From: Helicobacteraceae bacterium
GTDB lineage: Bacteria; Campylobacterota; Campylobacteria; Campylobacterales; Sulfurimonadaceae
Reading direction: 5' to 3'
NCBI GenBank assembly: GCA_027057185.1
Contig: JALUJE010000032.1
Coordinates: forward strand, 1 to 5,225
Length of the DNA: 5,225 bases
In this document: positions 1-5,225 of the stretch, piece after piece
Numbering within the stretch: position 1 is the first letter of the stretch
Layout of the letters: each line of letters starts with the position of its first letter
Translations under genes and position numbers: made by a program
The notes under the pieces: generated by a model
Seen by the model: the letters and a program-made list of their open reading frames with translations, nothing else
What the model was told of the DNA's origin: nothing
The model's database searches: none

Positions 1-1698
1 GTATTTGTTAACAAGATGGATCGTACCGGAGCGGATTTTTATGAAGTTGAAAATCAGATTCGTGACCGTTTAAAAGGGAATCCCGTACCCATTCAGCTTC
101 CTATTGGAGCTGAAGAGAATTTCCAGGGAGTGATTGATCTGGTAAAAATGAAGGCCATTGTGTGGGATCAGGATGCGGCTATGGGATCTAACTACCATGT
201 TGAAGAGATTCCATCAGACCTTCAGGAAAAAGCAGAAGCGTATCGTGAGAAGATGATTGAAGAGATCTCTTCGGTTGATGGTAATGAAGTGCTTATGGAA
301 AAATTCCTTGAGGGTGATGATATTTCTGAGGAAGAGATTGTTGCTGCTATTAAAGCGGCAACCATTGGGATGCATATTGTTCCTATGACTTGTGGTACTG
401 CCTTTAAAAATAAAGGGGTACAGACCCTTCTGGATGCCGTAGTCGCTTATATGCCGGCTCCAACTGAGTGTGCCAATATTAAAGGTACTAAAATGGACGA
501 TGAAGAGCAAGAGATTGTTGTCGAATCTACCGATAATGGTCCGTTTGCCTCTTTGGCCTTTAAAATTATGACGGACCCGTTTGTGGGTCAATTGACGTTT
601 ATCCGTGCTTATCGTGGCAGTCTTGATTCGGGGTCGTATGTTCATAACTCTACCAAGGACAAAAAAGAACGTATTGGCCGTATCATGAAAATGCATGCTA
701 TTAAGCGTGAAGAGGTCAAAACTATCTACGCCGGTGAGATTGGAGCGGTTGTCGGTCTTAAAAATACGACCACAGGAGACACGCTATGCGATGCGTCAGA
801 TTTAGTTGTATTGGAGCGTATGGACTTTCCAGATCCGGTTATCTCAGTTGCCGTAGAGCCAAAAACCAAAGCTGATCAGGAAAAAATGGGTATTGCCCTG
901 GGCAAACTTGCTGCGGAAGATCCGTCGTTTCGTGTGCATACCGATGAAGAGACCGGTCAGACGATTATTTCGGGAATGGGTGAGCTTCACCTAGAGATTT
1001 TGGTTGATCGTATGTTCCGTGAGTTTAAAGTTGAAGCGGAAGTGGGTGCACCACAGGTTTCTTATCGTGAAACCATCAAAAAAGAAGTTTCCAAAGAGTA
1101 CAAGTATGCGAAACAATCTGGTGGTCGTGGACAATTTGGTCACGTGTATCTTACCATTAAGCCAGGTGATGCAGGTACAGGGTTTGTATTTCACAACAAT
1201 ATCAAAGGCGGGGTCATTCCCAAAGAGTTTATCCCTGCAGTTGAAAAAGGGTGTGCTGAAGCGATGCAAACGGGTGTTTTAGCAGGATATCCGATTGAAG
1301 ATATTGATGTTACCCTGTATGATGGATCTTATCATGATGTCGACTCGAATGAGATGGCATTTAAACTTGCGGCTTCCATGGGTTTTAAAGCAGGATGTCG
1401 TGAAGCTGATCCGGCAATTTTGGAGCCACTCATGAAAGTTGAGGTTGAAGTTCCTGAAGAGTATATGGGTGATGTTATTGGTGACTTGAACCGTCGCCGT
1501 GGCCAGGTGAATGCCATGGGAGATCGTTCCGGAAATAAAATTGTTGATGCATTCGTACCGCTTGCAGAGATGTTCGGATATTCCACCGACCTTCGTTCTG
1601 CAACACAGGGACGTGCTACCTACTCTATGGAATTTGACCATTATGAAGAGGTACCTCGTAACGTTGCTGAAGAGATTATCAAAAAACGTAACGGTTAA
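1..1698 (+). CDS. fusA: Elongation factor G, C-terminal ~80% (5' end outside the window)
   Basis: EF-G is the cytoplasmic GTPase that drives tRNA-mRNA translocation on the ribosome and, with RRF, splits post-termination ribosomes. The reading frame is open from base 1, giving 565 residues. The first methionine (base 16) is internal, because the fragment opens in the G4 guanine-specificity motif NKMD (fragment residues 4-7). About 135 residues, including the P-loop and switch regions, therefore lie upstream. Visible parts are the end of the G domain with the G5 region CGTAFKNKG (131-139), domain II (about 175-275), domain III with ISGMGELHLEIL (about 275-350), domain IV (about 350-470) with its tip loop GSYHDVDSNE (442-451) that enters the decoding centre, and domain V with EYMGDVIGDLNRRRGQV (about 487-503). 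The fragment plus the missing part matches the usual ~700 residues. No frameshift or missing key residue is seen. It ends in TAA followed by a hairpin terminator. No tuf gene follows, so fusA is the last gene of its transcription unit. Confidence 0.98.
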   Translation, partial: VFVNKMDRTGADFYEVENQIRDRLKGNPVPIQLPIGAEENFQGVIDLVKMKAIVWDQDAAMGSNYHVEEIPSDLQEKAEAYREKMIEEISSVDGNEVLMEKFLEGDDISEEEIVAAIKAATIGMHIVPMTCGTAFKNKGVQTLLDAVVAYMPAPTECANIKGTKMDDEEQEIVVESTDNGPFASLAFKIMTDPFVGQLTFIRAYRGSLDSGSYVHNSTKDKKERIGRIMKMHAIKREEVKTIYAGEIGAVVGLKNTTTGDTLCDASDLVVLERMDFPDPVISVAVEPKTKADQEKMGIALGKLAAEDPSFRVHTDEETGQTIISGMGELHLEILVDRMFREFKVEAEVGAPQVSYRETIKKEVSKEYKYAKQSGGRGQFGHVYLTIKPGDAGTGFVFHNNIKGGVIPKEFIPAVEKGCAEAMQTGVLAGYPIEDIDVTLYDGSYHDVDSNEMAFKLAASMGFKAGCREADPAILEPLMKVEVEVPEEYMGDVIGDLNRRRGQVNAMGDRSGNKIVDAFVPLAEMFGYSTDLRSATQGRATYSMEFDHYEEVPRNVAEEIIKKRNG

Positions 1699-1702
1699 TA
1701 TA

Positions 1703-1722
1703 AGCTCTCCTTCGGGAGGGTT
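1703..1722 (+). other. UUCG-tetraloop hairpin just after fusA
   Basis: CTCTCC at 1705-1710 pairs with GGAGGG at 1715-1720 around the loop TTCG (1711-1714). The stem can extend by G-T and A-T pairs to 1703-1722. C(UUCG)G is an exceptionally stable RNA tetraloop. The hairpin starts 4 nt after the fusA stop codon and is followed only by TTATT, so alone it is a weak terminator. It more likely assists the second hairpin immediately downstream or protects the fusA mRNA 3' end. That role is inferred; the pairing is read directly. Confidence 0.7.
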
Positions 1723-1724
1723 AT

Positions 1725-1752
1725 TGTGCATGTAAATGCACATGTATTTTTT
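1725..1752 (+). terminator. Rho-independent terminator of fusA
   Basis: TGTGCAT (1725-1731) pairs perfectly over 7 bp with ATGCACA (1736-1742) around the loop GTAA, a GNRA-type tetraloop. It is followed by TGTA and then six T's at 1747-1752. This is a standard intrinsic terminator for plus-strand transcripts leaving fusA. The T-run touches the stop codon of the convergent minus-strand gene (1753-1755). On the minus strand there is no T-run after the hairpin, so it does not look bidirectional. Confidence 0.8.
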
Positions 1753-1983
1753 CTAATATTTCTGCTTTAAAAACCTCATAACCCATTTACCAACCATACG
1801 AATCACAAGTATTATAAAATAGAGTACTCCGGTATAGAGTAGCGGATGCGCAAAATTGGCGCGACTCTTCATAATGTCAAAACGTGATGCCGGGTTGCTT
1901 AACATATCTGGATGCACGAGAAATGTGAAGACTAAGAGCAGCAGGGCGTAAATTATTAGTTCTTTTCTAAGTATTGGTATCAT
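1753..1983 (-). CDS. Small membrane protein, two predicted transmembrane segments, unknown function
   Basis: This is a 76-residue protein of a family I do not recognise. Two hydrophobic stretches are visible: about residues 8-24 (ELIIYALLLLVFTFLVH) and about 47-65 (PLLYTGVLYFIILVIRMVG). A short loop with DMLSNPASRFD lies between them and a basic tail (KWVMRFLKQKY) follows. Basic residues before the first and after the second segment suggest that both ends are cytoplasmic, although the loop also carries R34, K39 and R41, so topology is uncertain. There is no signal peptide cleavage site, cysteine or obvious catalytic motif. The ATG lies 15 nt after the bpt stop codon on the same strand with only a weak AGAA as ribosome binding site, so translation may be coupled to bpt. 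The convergent fusA terminator abuts its stop codon. The clear membrane pattern and tight spacing behind bpt support a real gene; any link to bpt function is inference. Confidence 0.75.
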   Translation of the reverse strand: MIPILRKELIIYALLLLVFTFLVHPDMLSNPASRFDIMKSRANFAHPLLYTGVLYFIILVIRMVGKWVMRFLKQKY

Positions 1984-1998
1984 GCGAAGATTCTAACA

Positions 1999-2727
1999 TT
2001 ATGAATCTAATAAAATCCATAAAGGATGATTGTATTCTGAAGGTCTTCCTTGGAGGGTCAAATAGGGTTTGTAGCGATTTTTATAGTTGAGGCTTTGGCA
2101 TGATTGCACATAGTAGCCCAGATAGATCCAGGAGAGATGACGTTCCTGAGCGAGTGCTATTTGTTTTAAAATGGTGTAGGTGCCTAGCGAATAGGATTCA
2201 TAGTCGGGATCGTAATAAAAATAGATAGATGAGATACCCTCAGGCAGGATATCGATTAAATCAACCCCAATGAGTTTGTGATTGTCATAGTAGAGTATTT
2301 CGTAGCCAAAATCACTGTAGCCGTGGACAAACGAAGCGTAGTAGCCATTGGCACTGACCCCGTGATTTTCCCATTGGCGTTTTTGCTCCATATGATCATG
2401 ATATTTTTTAAACAGTGTAAGATGTTCTTTGCTCATAGTAGGCGATTGCATACGAGAATGAAAGTGATCGGCTTTTTTTAGAATGCGGCGCTGTGATTTA
2501 CTGAAGTCGAAGGCGGCAACATCAATTTTAATACTTTCGCAGGCAGTGCAGTCTTTGCAGATGGGACGAAAAAACATATTGCCAAAACGCCGCCATCCCC
2601 GTTCAATCAGGAATGCACACTGCTCTTTAGAACACTGTTCAATAATTTTGTAGTGGGTGGTTTGGGACTGATTTGGGAGATAGGCACACGTCTCATCCAG
2701 TGCACACTCTTTTAACAGGCTGTTCAT
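1999..2727 (-). CDS. bpt: Aspartate/glutamate leucyltransferase (Bpt; arginyltransferase ATE family)
   Basis: Enzymes of this family move an amino acid from a charged tRNA to the N-terminus of proteins starting with acidic residues. The characterised bacterial Bpt uses Leu-tRNA on N-terminal Asp/Glu, making a destabilising residue for ClpS and the ClpAP protease. The protein has 242 residues, the usual family length. The N-terminal ATE domain carries TCAYLPNQ (13-20), the G-x-R-R element GWRRFG (44-49), RPICKDCTAC with C57, C60 and C63 (54-63) and FSKSQRRILKKA (75-86). The C-terminal ATE domain (about 100-225, GNAT-like fold) carries YFYYDPDYESYSLGTY (169-184) and YLGYYVQSC (202-210), followed by YKNRYKPY. 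The ATG at 2727 has no visible Shine-Dalgarno, but it puts CxYLP at the usual place and no other in-frame start lies nearby upstream. It is probably the first gene of an operon with the small membrane protein downstream. The tRNA used (Leu or Arg) cannot be read from the sequence; the family assignment is secure. Confidence 0.94.
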   Translation of the reverse strand: MNSLLKECALDETCAYLPNQSQTTHYKIIEQCSKEQCAFLIERGWRRFGNMFFRPICKDCTACESIKIDVAAFDFSKSQRRILKKADHFHSRMQSPTMSKEHLTLFKKYHDHMEQKRQWENHGVSANGYYASFVHGYSDFGYEILYYDNHKLIGVDLIDILPEGISSIYFYYDPDYESYSLGTYTILKQIALAQERHLSWIYLGYYVQSCQSLNYKNRYKPYLTLQGRPSEYNHPLWILLDS

Positions 2728-2776
2728 ACGGCGAATTATGGCATAATAATGGTTAGAATTATGTTTAGGTTTGAAA
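2728..2776. promoter_or_regulatory. Divergent promoter region between bpt and the 111-residue gene, with a small palindrome
   Basis: This 49-nt AT-rich gap separates two outward-facing genes, so promoters for both are expected in or near it. Candidate -10 boxes are TAGAAT at 2754-2759 for the plus strand and CATAAT (complement of 2758-2763) for the minus strand; neither has a recognisable -35. A perfect inverted repeat, ATTATG-G-CATAAT, lies at 2735-2747, and the octamer GAATTATG occurs twice (2733-2740 and 2756-2763). These could be operator half-sites or simply AT-rich chance. The divergent arrangement is certain; the exact boxes are weak guesses. Confidence 0.4.
2767..2769 (+). promoter_or_regulatory. 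Ribosome binding site that favours the ATG at 2777
   Basis: AGG at 2767-2769 lies 7 nt before the ATG at 2777 but only 1 nt before the in-frame TTG at 2771. The spacing supports ATG 2777 as the start. It is a short match to the anti-Shine-Dalgarno, hence moderate confidence. Confidence 0.55.
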
Positions 2777-3112
2777 ATGAAAACGTGGCTTTATGGAAAT
2801 CAAATTATACTGACACGCTTGATCGGCATACTGTTGCTGGTGTTAAGTTTGGTACTGTTTTTTTGGAGTACACCTGAGGGTAATGCGCTTAGTATGGAAG
2901 AACAACGTGCTGCAGAACGAGTGGCCCGAATGGAGGCACGCGTTAATGGGGCAGTGACGTCTTCGCCCTCTGTACCTAAGGTGGATTATGCTGCTGCATA
3001 TACGCAACATACTCAGATGCAGACACGCTTACTGCTGATACTTATGGTGATTATCGGTGTATTTTTTTTGGCTTACAGTGTTATAAAAAAGCAGAAAGAC
3101 TCCAACCCTTAG
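2777..3112 (+). CDS. Small membrane protein with two predicted transmembrane segments and a charged helical middle, unknown function
   Basis: This is a 111-residue protein that I cannot assign to a family. Residues about 10-30 (IILTRLIGILLLVLSLVLFF) and about 84-103 (RLLLILMVIIGVFFLAYSVI) are strongly hydrophobic, and the C-terminal tail KKQKDSNP is basic. Between them lie a charged, probably helical stretch (SMEEQRAAERVARMEARVN, 39-57) and a Ser/Pro linker (SSPSVPK, 62-68). With basic residues at both ends, the simplest topology is both termini in the cytoplasm and a ~50-residue loop outside. I chose ATG 2777 over the TTG at 2771 because of the AGG 7 nt upstream. The gene is divergent from bpt and ends by overlapping the prfB stop codon tail to tail. 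It could be a small envelope or accessory membrane protein; no function is claimed. The frame, composition and fit between neighbours argue that it is real. Confidence 0.78.
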   Translation: MKTWLYGNQIILTRLIGILLLVLSLVLFFWSTPEGNALSMEEQRAAERVARMEARVNGAVTSSPSVPKVDYAAAYTQHTQMQTRLLLILMVIIGVFFLAYSVIKKQKDSNP

Positions 3113-4206
3113 TGACGGCTTTGGGCAATGAGAACGCCCTCAATGAGTGCATCAATGTCGCCATCAAGTATGGCACTGACATTGGACATGGGAATATTGG
3201 ATCGGGTGTCTTTAACCTGTTGATAGGGCTGCATGACATAAGATCGAATTTGATGTCCCCAGCCAATATCACTTTTTTCAATGCCCGCCTCCTCGGCTTT
3301 TTGTGCTTCAAGCCGTAACTCATAGAGGCGCGATTTTAGCATTTTCATGGCAGTTGCCTTGTTTTTGTGTTGACTACGGTCATTTTGACATTGTACGACA
3401 ATGCCTGTCTCAATGTGGGTAATGCGAATGGCAGATTCGGTTTTGTTGACATGTTGCCCTCCGGCACCGGATGCTCGATAGGTATCGATGCGAATGTCTT
3501 TATCTTCAATGACAATGTCAATATCATCATCAATTTCAGGAGAGACCATAATGGAGCAAAAGGAGGTATGACGTTTGGCGTTGGAGTCAAATGGGCTAAT
3601 GCGTACGAGACGGTGAATGCCGTTCTCAACTTTTAAGTAACCATACACATTCTCTCCCTTAACGAGAATGGTGGCATCTTTAATACCCGCCTCGTCACCG
3701 CTTTGGTAGTCCAGAGTTTCGACAGTAAAGTTATGGCGTTCTGCCCATCGTTTGTACATTCGAAGCAGCATGAGTGCCCAATCTTGACTTTCGGTTCCTC
3801 CGGCACCGGGGTGGATGGTAACAATAGCATTGCTGTTGTCGTTCTCGCCACTGAGTAAGACGGCAATTTCCATACTCTCAACAAGACTTTCGAGTGAGGG
3901 GGCATCATGAAAGAGGGATGTGATGGTATCCTCATCACCCTCTTCTTTTGCCATGGTGTAAAACGTTTCGGCCTCCAACAGAGCATTGGCAGTATGGTTG
4001 TATTTTTCCAGTTTACGCTCAATTTGTGTTTTCTCTTTTTGAATGTCGGCAGCATGTGTGGCATCGTTCCAAAAATCCTGACTGTTTTCGAGTGTTTCTA
4101 TGTCACGCAGACGCTGTGAGATAGCTTCAGGTTGAATGACTCCGGTAATATTTTCCATTTTTGTCGTTAACATTTTTAAGAGTTCGGAATATTCGTAATG
4201 ATCCAC
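3109..4206 (-). CDS. prfB: Peptide chain release factor 2 (RF2)
   Basis: RF2 recognises UGA and UAA in the ribosomal A site and triggers peptide release. With a GTG start at 4206 it has 365 residues, the usual length. The frame stays open to a TTG at 4218, but that start would lie on top of the ribosome binding site, while GTG has GGAG six nt upstream. The GTG start also gives M-D-H-Y-E-Y-S-E-L-L-K, typical of relatives I remember. Key motifs are HPGAGGTESQDWA (132-144), the stop-codon recognition tripeptide SPF (204-206) and the catalytic GGQ loop in YRASGAGGQHVNKTES (243-258, GGQ at 249-251). These lie one residue from the E. coli positions. Ala, not the Thr of E. coli K-12, stands four residues before GGQ's first Gly. 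The frame runs through the N-terminus without an internal UGA, so the programmed +1 frameshift that autoregulates many prfB genes is absent. Its stop overlaps that of the convergent 111-residue gene, and it is transcribed divergently from panC. Confidence 0.96.
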   Translation of the reverse strand: MDHYEYSELLKMLTTKMENITGVIQPEAISQRLRDIETLENSQDFWNDATHAADIQKEKTQIERKLEKYNHTANALLEAETFYTMAKEEGDEDTITSLFHDAPSLESLVESMEIAVLLSGENDNSNAIVTIHPGAGGTESQDWALMLLRMYKRWAERHNFTVETLDYQSGDEAGIKDATILVKGENVYGYLKVENGIHRLVRISPFDSNAKRHTSFCSIMVSPEIDDDIDIVIEDKDIRIDTYRASGAGGQHVNKTESAIRITHIETGIVVQCQNDRSQHKNKATAMKMLKSRLYELRLEAQKAEEAGIEKSDIGWGHQIRSYVMQPYQQVKDTRSNIPMSNVSAILDGDIDALIEGVLIAQSRH

Positions 4207-4212
4207 AATTGT

Positions 4213-4216
4213 CTCC
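4213..4216 (-). promoter_or_regulatory. Ribosome binding site that fixes the prfB start at GTG 4206
   Basis: On the minus strand GGAG (complement of 4213-4216) precedes the GTG at 4206 by ACAATT, a 6-nt spacer. This is a good Shine-Dalgarno placed correctly for GTG. The longer TTG-started version begins inside this site and has no ribosome binding site of its own. Confidence 0.75.
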
Positions 4217-4224
4217 AAATAATA

Positions 4225-4230
4225 TATAAT
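4225..4230 (+). promoter_or_regulatory. -10 box of the panC promoter
   Basis: TATAAT matches the sigma-70 -10 consensus exactly. It would start transcription near 4237, leaving a leader of about 23 nt that includes AGAGG (4247-4251), 8 nt before the panC ATG. At 17-nt spacing the -35 position (about 4202-4207) reads TCCACA and is not consensus. In Campylobacterota -35 boxes are often poorly conserved. The start site is predicted, not known. Confidence 0.65.
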
Positions 4231-4234
4231 AGCG

Positions 4235-4240
4235 ATTATA
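4235..4240 (-). promoter_or_regulatory. -10 box of the prfB promoter
   Basis: The minus strand reads TATAAT here (plus-strand ATTATA), again a perfect -10. It would start transcription near 4228, giving a short leader of about 22 nt that contains the GGAG site before the prfB GTG. No -35 consensus is seen. It lies only 4 bp from the panC -10 and is its mirror image. Confidence 0.65.
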
Positions 4241-4259
4241 TTCTATAGAGGCTTAAAAT

Positions 4260-5081
4260 ATGACAGTTTTTCGTGATCCAATTGCCTTGCAGGAGGCACT
4301 TAAAGGTTTACAAGGCAGCATTGCATTGGTACCGACCATGGGGGCATTGCACCTAGGACATCGCACCCTTATGGAGCAAGCACGCCAAGATAACGATATC
4401 GTTGTGGTTTCTATTTTCGTCAATCCAACGCAGTTTTTAGAAGGTGAAGATTTAGAGAATTATCCCCGAAAAGAAGAGGCGGATCGACGTATTTGTGAGT
4501 TGAGTGGTGTCGATTATCTTTTTTACCCCGATGCCACGGTGATGTACGGGCATGACGAAGTTCATATCTGCGCACCTGATATACGTGCCTATGTACTTGA
4601 GGGACTCTTACGACCGGGACACTTTGACGGGGTATTGACCGTTGTTCTCAAACTCTTTCATATTGTCATGCCCGATCGTGCTTATTTTGGTAAGAAAGAT
4701 GCCCAGCAGTTAGCACTGATTGAGCAGATGTTGCGGAACTTTTTTTTACAGATCAGTATTGTTGCAGTCGATACCGTACGTGAAAATGACGGATTAGCAC
4801 TGAGCAGTCGTAATGTCTATTTAAGTGATGCCCAACGTCAAGAGGCTCTGAAAATTTCTAGTGCGCTCAATCATGCCGGAAAGATGATAGCCCAAGGGGT
4901 GCGGAATACGGAAGAAATTATTCAGCAGATGCAGCAGATTATGGCACCGTTGGAGGTGGAGTATATTGCTTGTGTCAATAGAGCATTTCAATATCTTGAG
5001 CATATTGAAATGGGTAACAGTATTATTTTGGTTGCTGCTAGAGTAGGAACGACCCGATTAATAGACAATGTGCAGTTATAA
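4260..5081 (+). CDS. panC: Pantothenate synthetase (pantoate--beta-alanine ligase)
   Basis: PanC joins D-pantoate and beta-alanine using ATP, through a pantoyl-adenylate intermediate, to make pantothenate (vitamin B5) for coenzyme A; it is a cytoplasmic, usually dimeric enzyme. The protein has 273 residues, close to the usual ~280. Motifs run in the expected order: VPTMGALHLGH (24-34) with the HIGH-like H31-x-G-H34 of the nucleotidyltransferase fold, FVNPTQF (53-59), YPR (68-70), LLRPGHFDGV (116-125), YFGKKDAQQL (142-151) in the ATP/pantoate site, DGLALSSRNVYLS (177-189) with the KMSKS-like SSRN, and TRLIDN (265-270) near the C-terminus. The ATG has AGAGG 8 nt upstream. It is divergent from prfB and shares its 53-nt promoter region. 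No panB or panD lies in the window, so if there is a pan operon it would have to extend to the right. No strong terminator follows within 144 nt. Confidence 0.97.
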   Translation: MTVFRDPIALQEALKGLQGSIALVPTMGALHLGHRTLMEQARQDNDIVVVSIFVNPTQFLEGEDLENYPRKEEADRRICELSGVDYLFYPDATVMYGHDEVHICAPDIRAYVLEGLLRPGHFDGVLTVVLKLFHIVMPDRAYFGKKDAQQLALIEQMLRNFFLQISIVAVDTVRENDGLALSSRNVYLSDAQRQEALKISSALNHAGKMIAQGVRNTEEIIQQMQQIMAPLEVEYIACVNRAFQYLEHIEMGNSIILVAARVGTTRLIDNVQL

Positions 5082-5225
5082 CAGGGCATTGTCCTATGGT
5101 GATGTTGTGAAACATTTATGGCGAAAAAGCGGTAATTCAGAGACACTGCACTACAATGCGCACTGTTTTTGGAAGCATCTACGGTGTCCTGCTCTATCTT
5201 TAATGTCATAAAAGATATTGATACA
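5082..5225. other. Intergenic stretch after panC, no supported gene
   Basis: No convincing coding region, tRNA or known RNA is visible. Small hairpins can be drawn at 5083-5095 (AGGGC/GTCCT, 3-nt loop) and 5102-5115 (ATGTT/AACAT around GTGA), and a T5 run lies at 5166-5170, but none makes a clear terminator. A 40-codon frame starting with TTG at 5089 and ending with TAA at 5209-5211 is open on the plus strand, with no recognisable protein and no well-placed ribosome binding site. A minus-strand frame here runs back into panC and looks like a shadow. The stretch may hold the 3' end of the panC mRNA and the promoter of a gene beyond the right edge. Confidence 0.5.

Noticed and set aside
214..696. 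160-residue minus-strand frame inside fusA
   Set aside because: It lies wholly inside well-conserved EF-G coding sequence and its translation is a low-complexity antisense shadow.
1279..1743. 154-residue minus-strand frame over the fusA 3' end and terminator
   Set aside because: Antisense to conserved EF-G domains IV and V, starts within the terminator hairpin, and resembles no protein.
2771..2776. TTG start for the 111-residue gene, adding two residues
   Set aside because: Only 1 nt separates it from the AGG ribosome binding site, while ATG 2777 has normal spacing.
3633..4064. 143-residue minus-strand frame inside prfB
   Set aside because: Same strand as prfB but out of frame within it; RF2 accounts fully for the region.
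4988..5209. 73-residue minus-strand frame after panC
   Set aside because: It overlaps the conserved end of panC by about 94 bp, has no family features and looks like a shadow frame.
5089..5211. 40-codon plus-strand frame starting with TTG after panC
   Set aside because: No recognisable protein pattern, a rare start codon and a CAGGG only about 3 nt before it. It is short enough to be open by chance, so I did not list it as a gene.
5082..5225. Bacterial SRP RNA, 6S RNA or tRNA after panC
   Set aside because: GGAAGCA at 5171-5177 briefly recalls the SRP core, but the rest of the conserved core is absent, and no cloverleaf or 6S-like fold is evident.

Overview
The window reads as ordinary chromosomal housekeeping DNA. 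I place it tentatively in the Campylobacterota (Epsilonproteobacteria), perhaps a Sulfurimonas/Sulfurovum-type organism. Three things point there: the character of the RF2 N-terminus (an M-D-x-Y-E-Y-x-E-L-L-K type start, as I recall it from Campylobacter), fusA ending its transcription unit with no tuf gene behind it, and promoters with good -10 boxes but no recognisable -35 boxes. This rests on remembered family sequences, not on a search.

Layout. (1) 1-1698, plus strand: the 3' four-fifths of fusA (elongation factor G), cut by the left edge. It is followed at 1703-1752 by two back-to-back hairpins, one with a UUCG loop and one with a GUAA loop, the second ending in six T's. (2) 2727-1753, minus strand: bpt, an aminoacyl-tRNA--protein transferase of the N-degron pathway, followed 15 nt later by a 76-residue protein with two membrane segments; these look like one operon. 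(3) 2777-3112, plus strand: a 111-residue protein with two membrane segments and no recognised family, divergent from bpt. (4) 4206-3109, minus strand: prfB (release factor 2), whose stop codon overlaps that of the 111-residue gene tail to tail. (5) 4260-5081, plus strand: panC (pantothenate synthetase), divergent from prfB across a 53-nt gap holding two perfect, mirror-image TATAAT boxes. (6) 5082-5225: 144 nt with no gene I can support.

The genes do not form one pathway. Three concern translation or protein turnover (EF-G translocation, RF2 termination at UGA/UAA, N-terminal tagging by Bpt) and panC makes pantothenate for coenzyme A. The points most worth attention are the symmetric prfB/panC promoter, the corrected GTG start and missing programmed frameshift of prfB, the double tetraloop hairpin after fusA, and the two small membrane proteins beside bpt. 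I found no mobile element, CRISPR array, tRNA or rRNA, and nothing that looks like a new multi-gene system.
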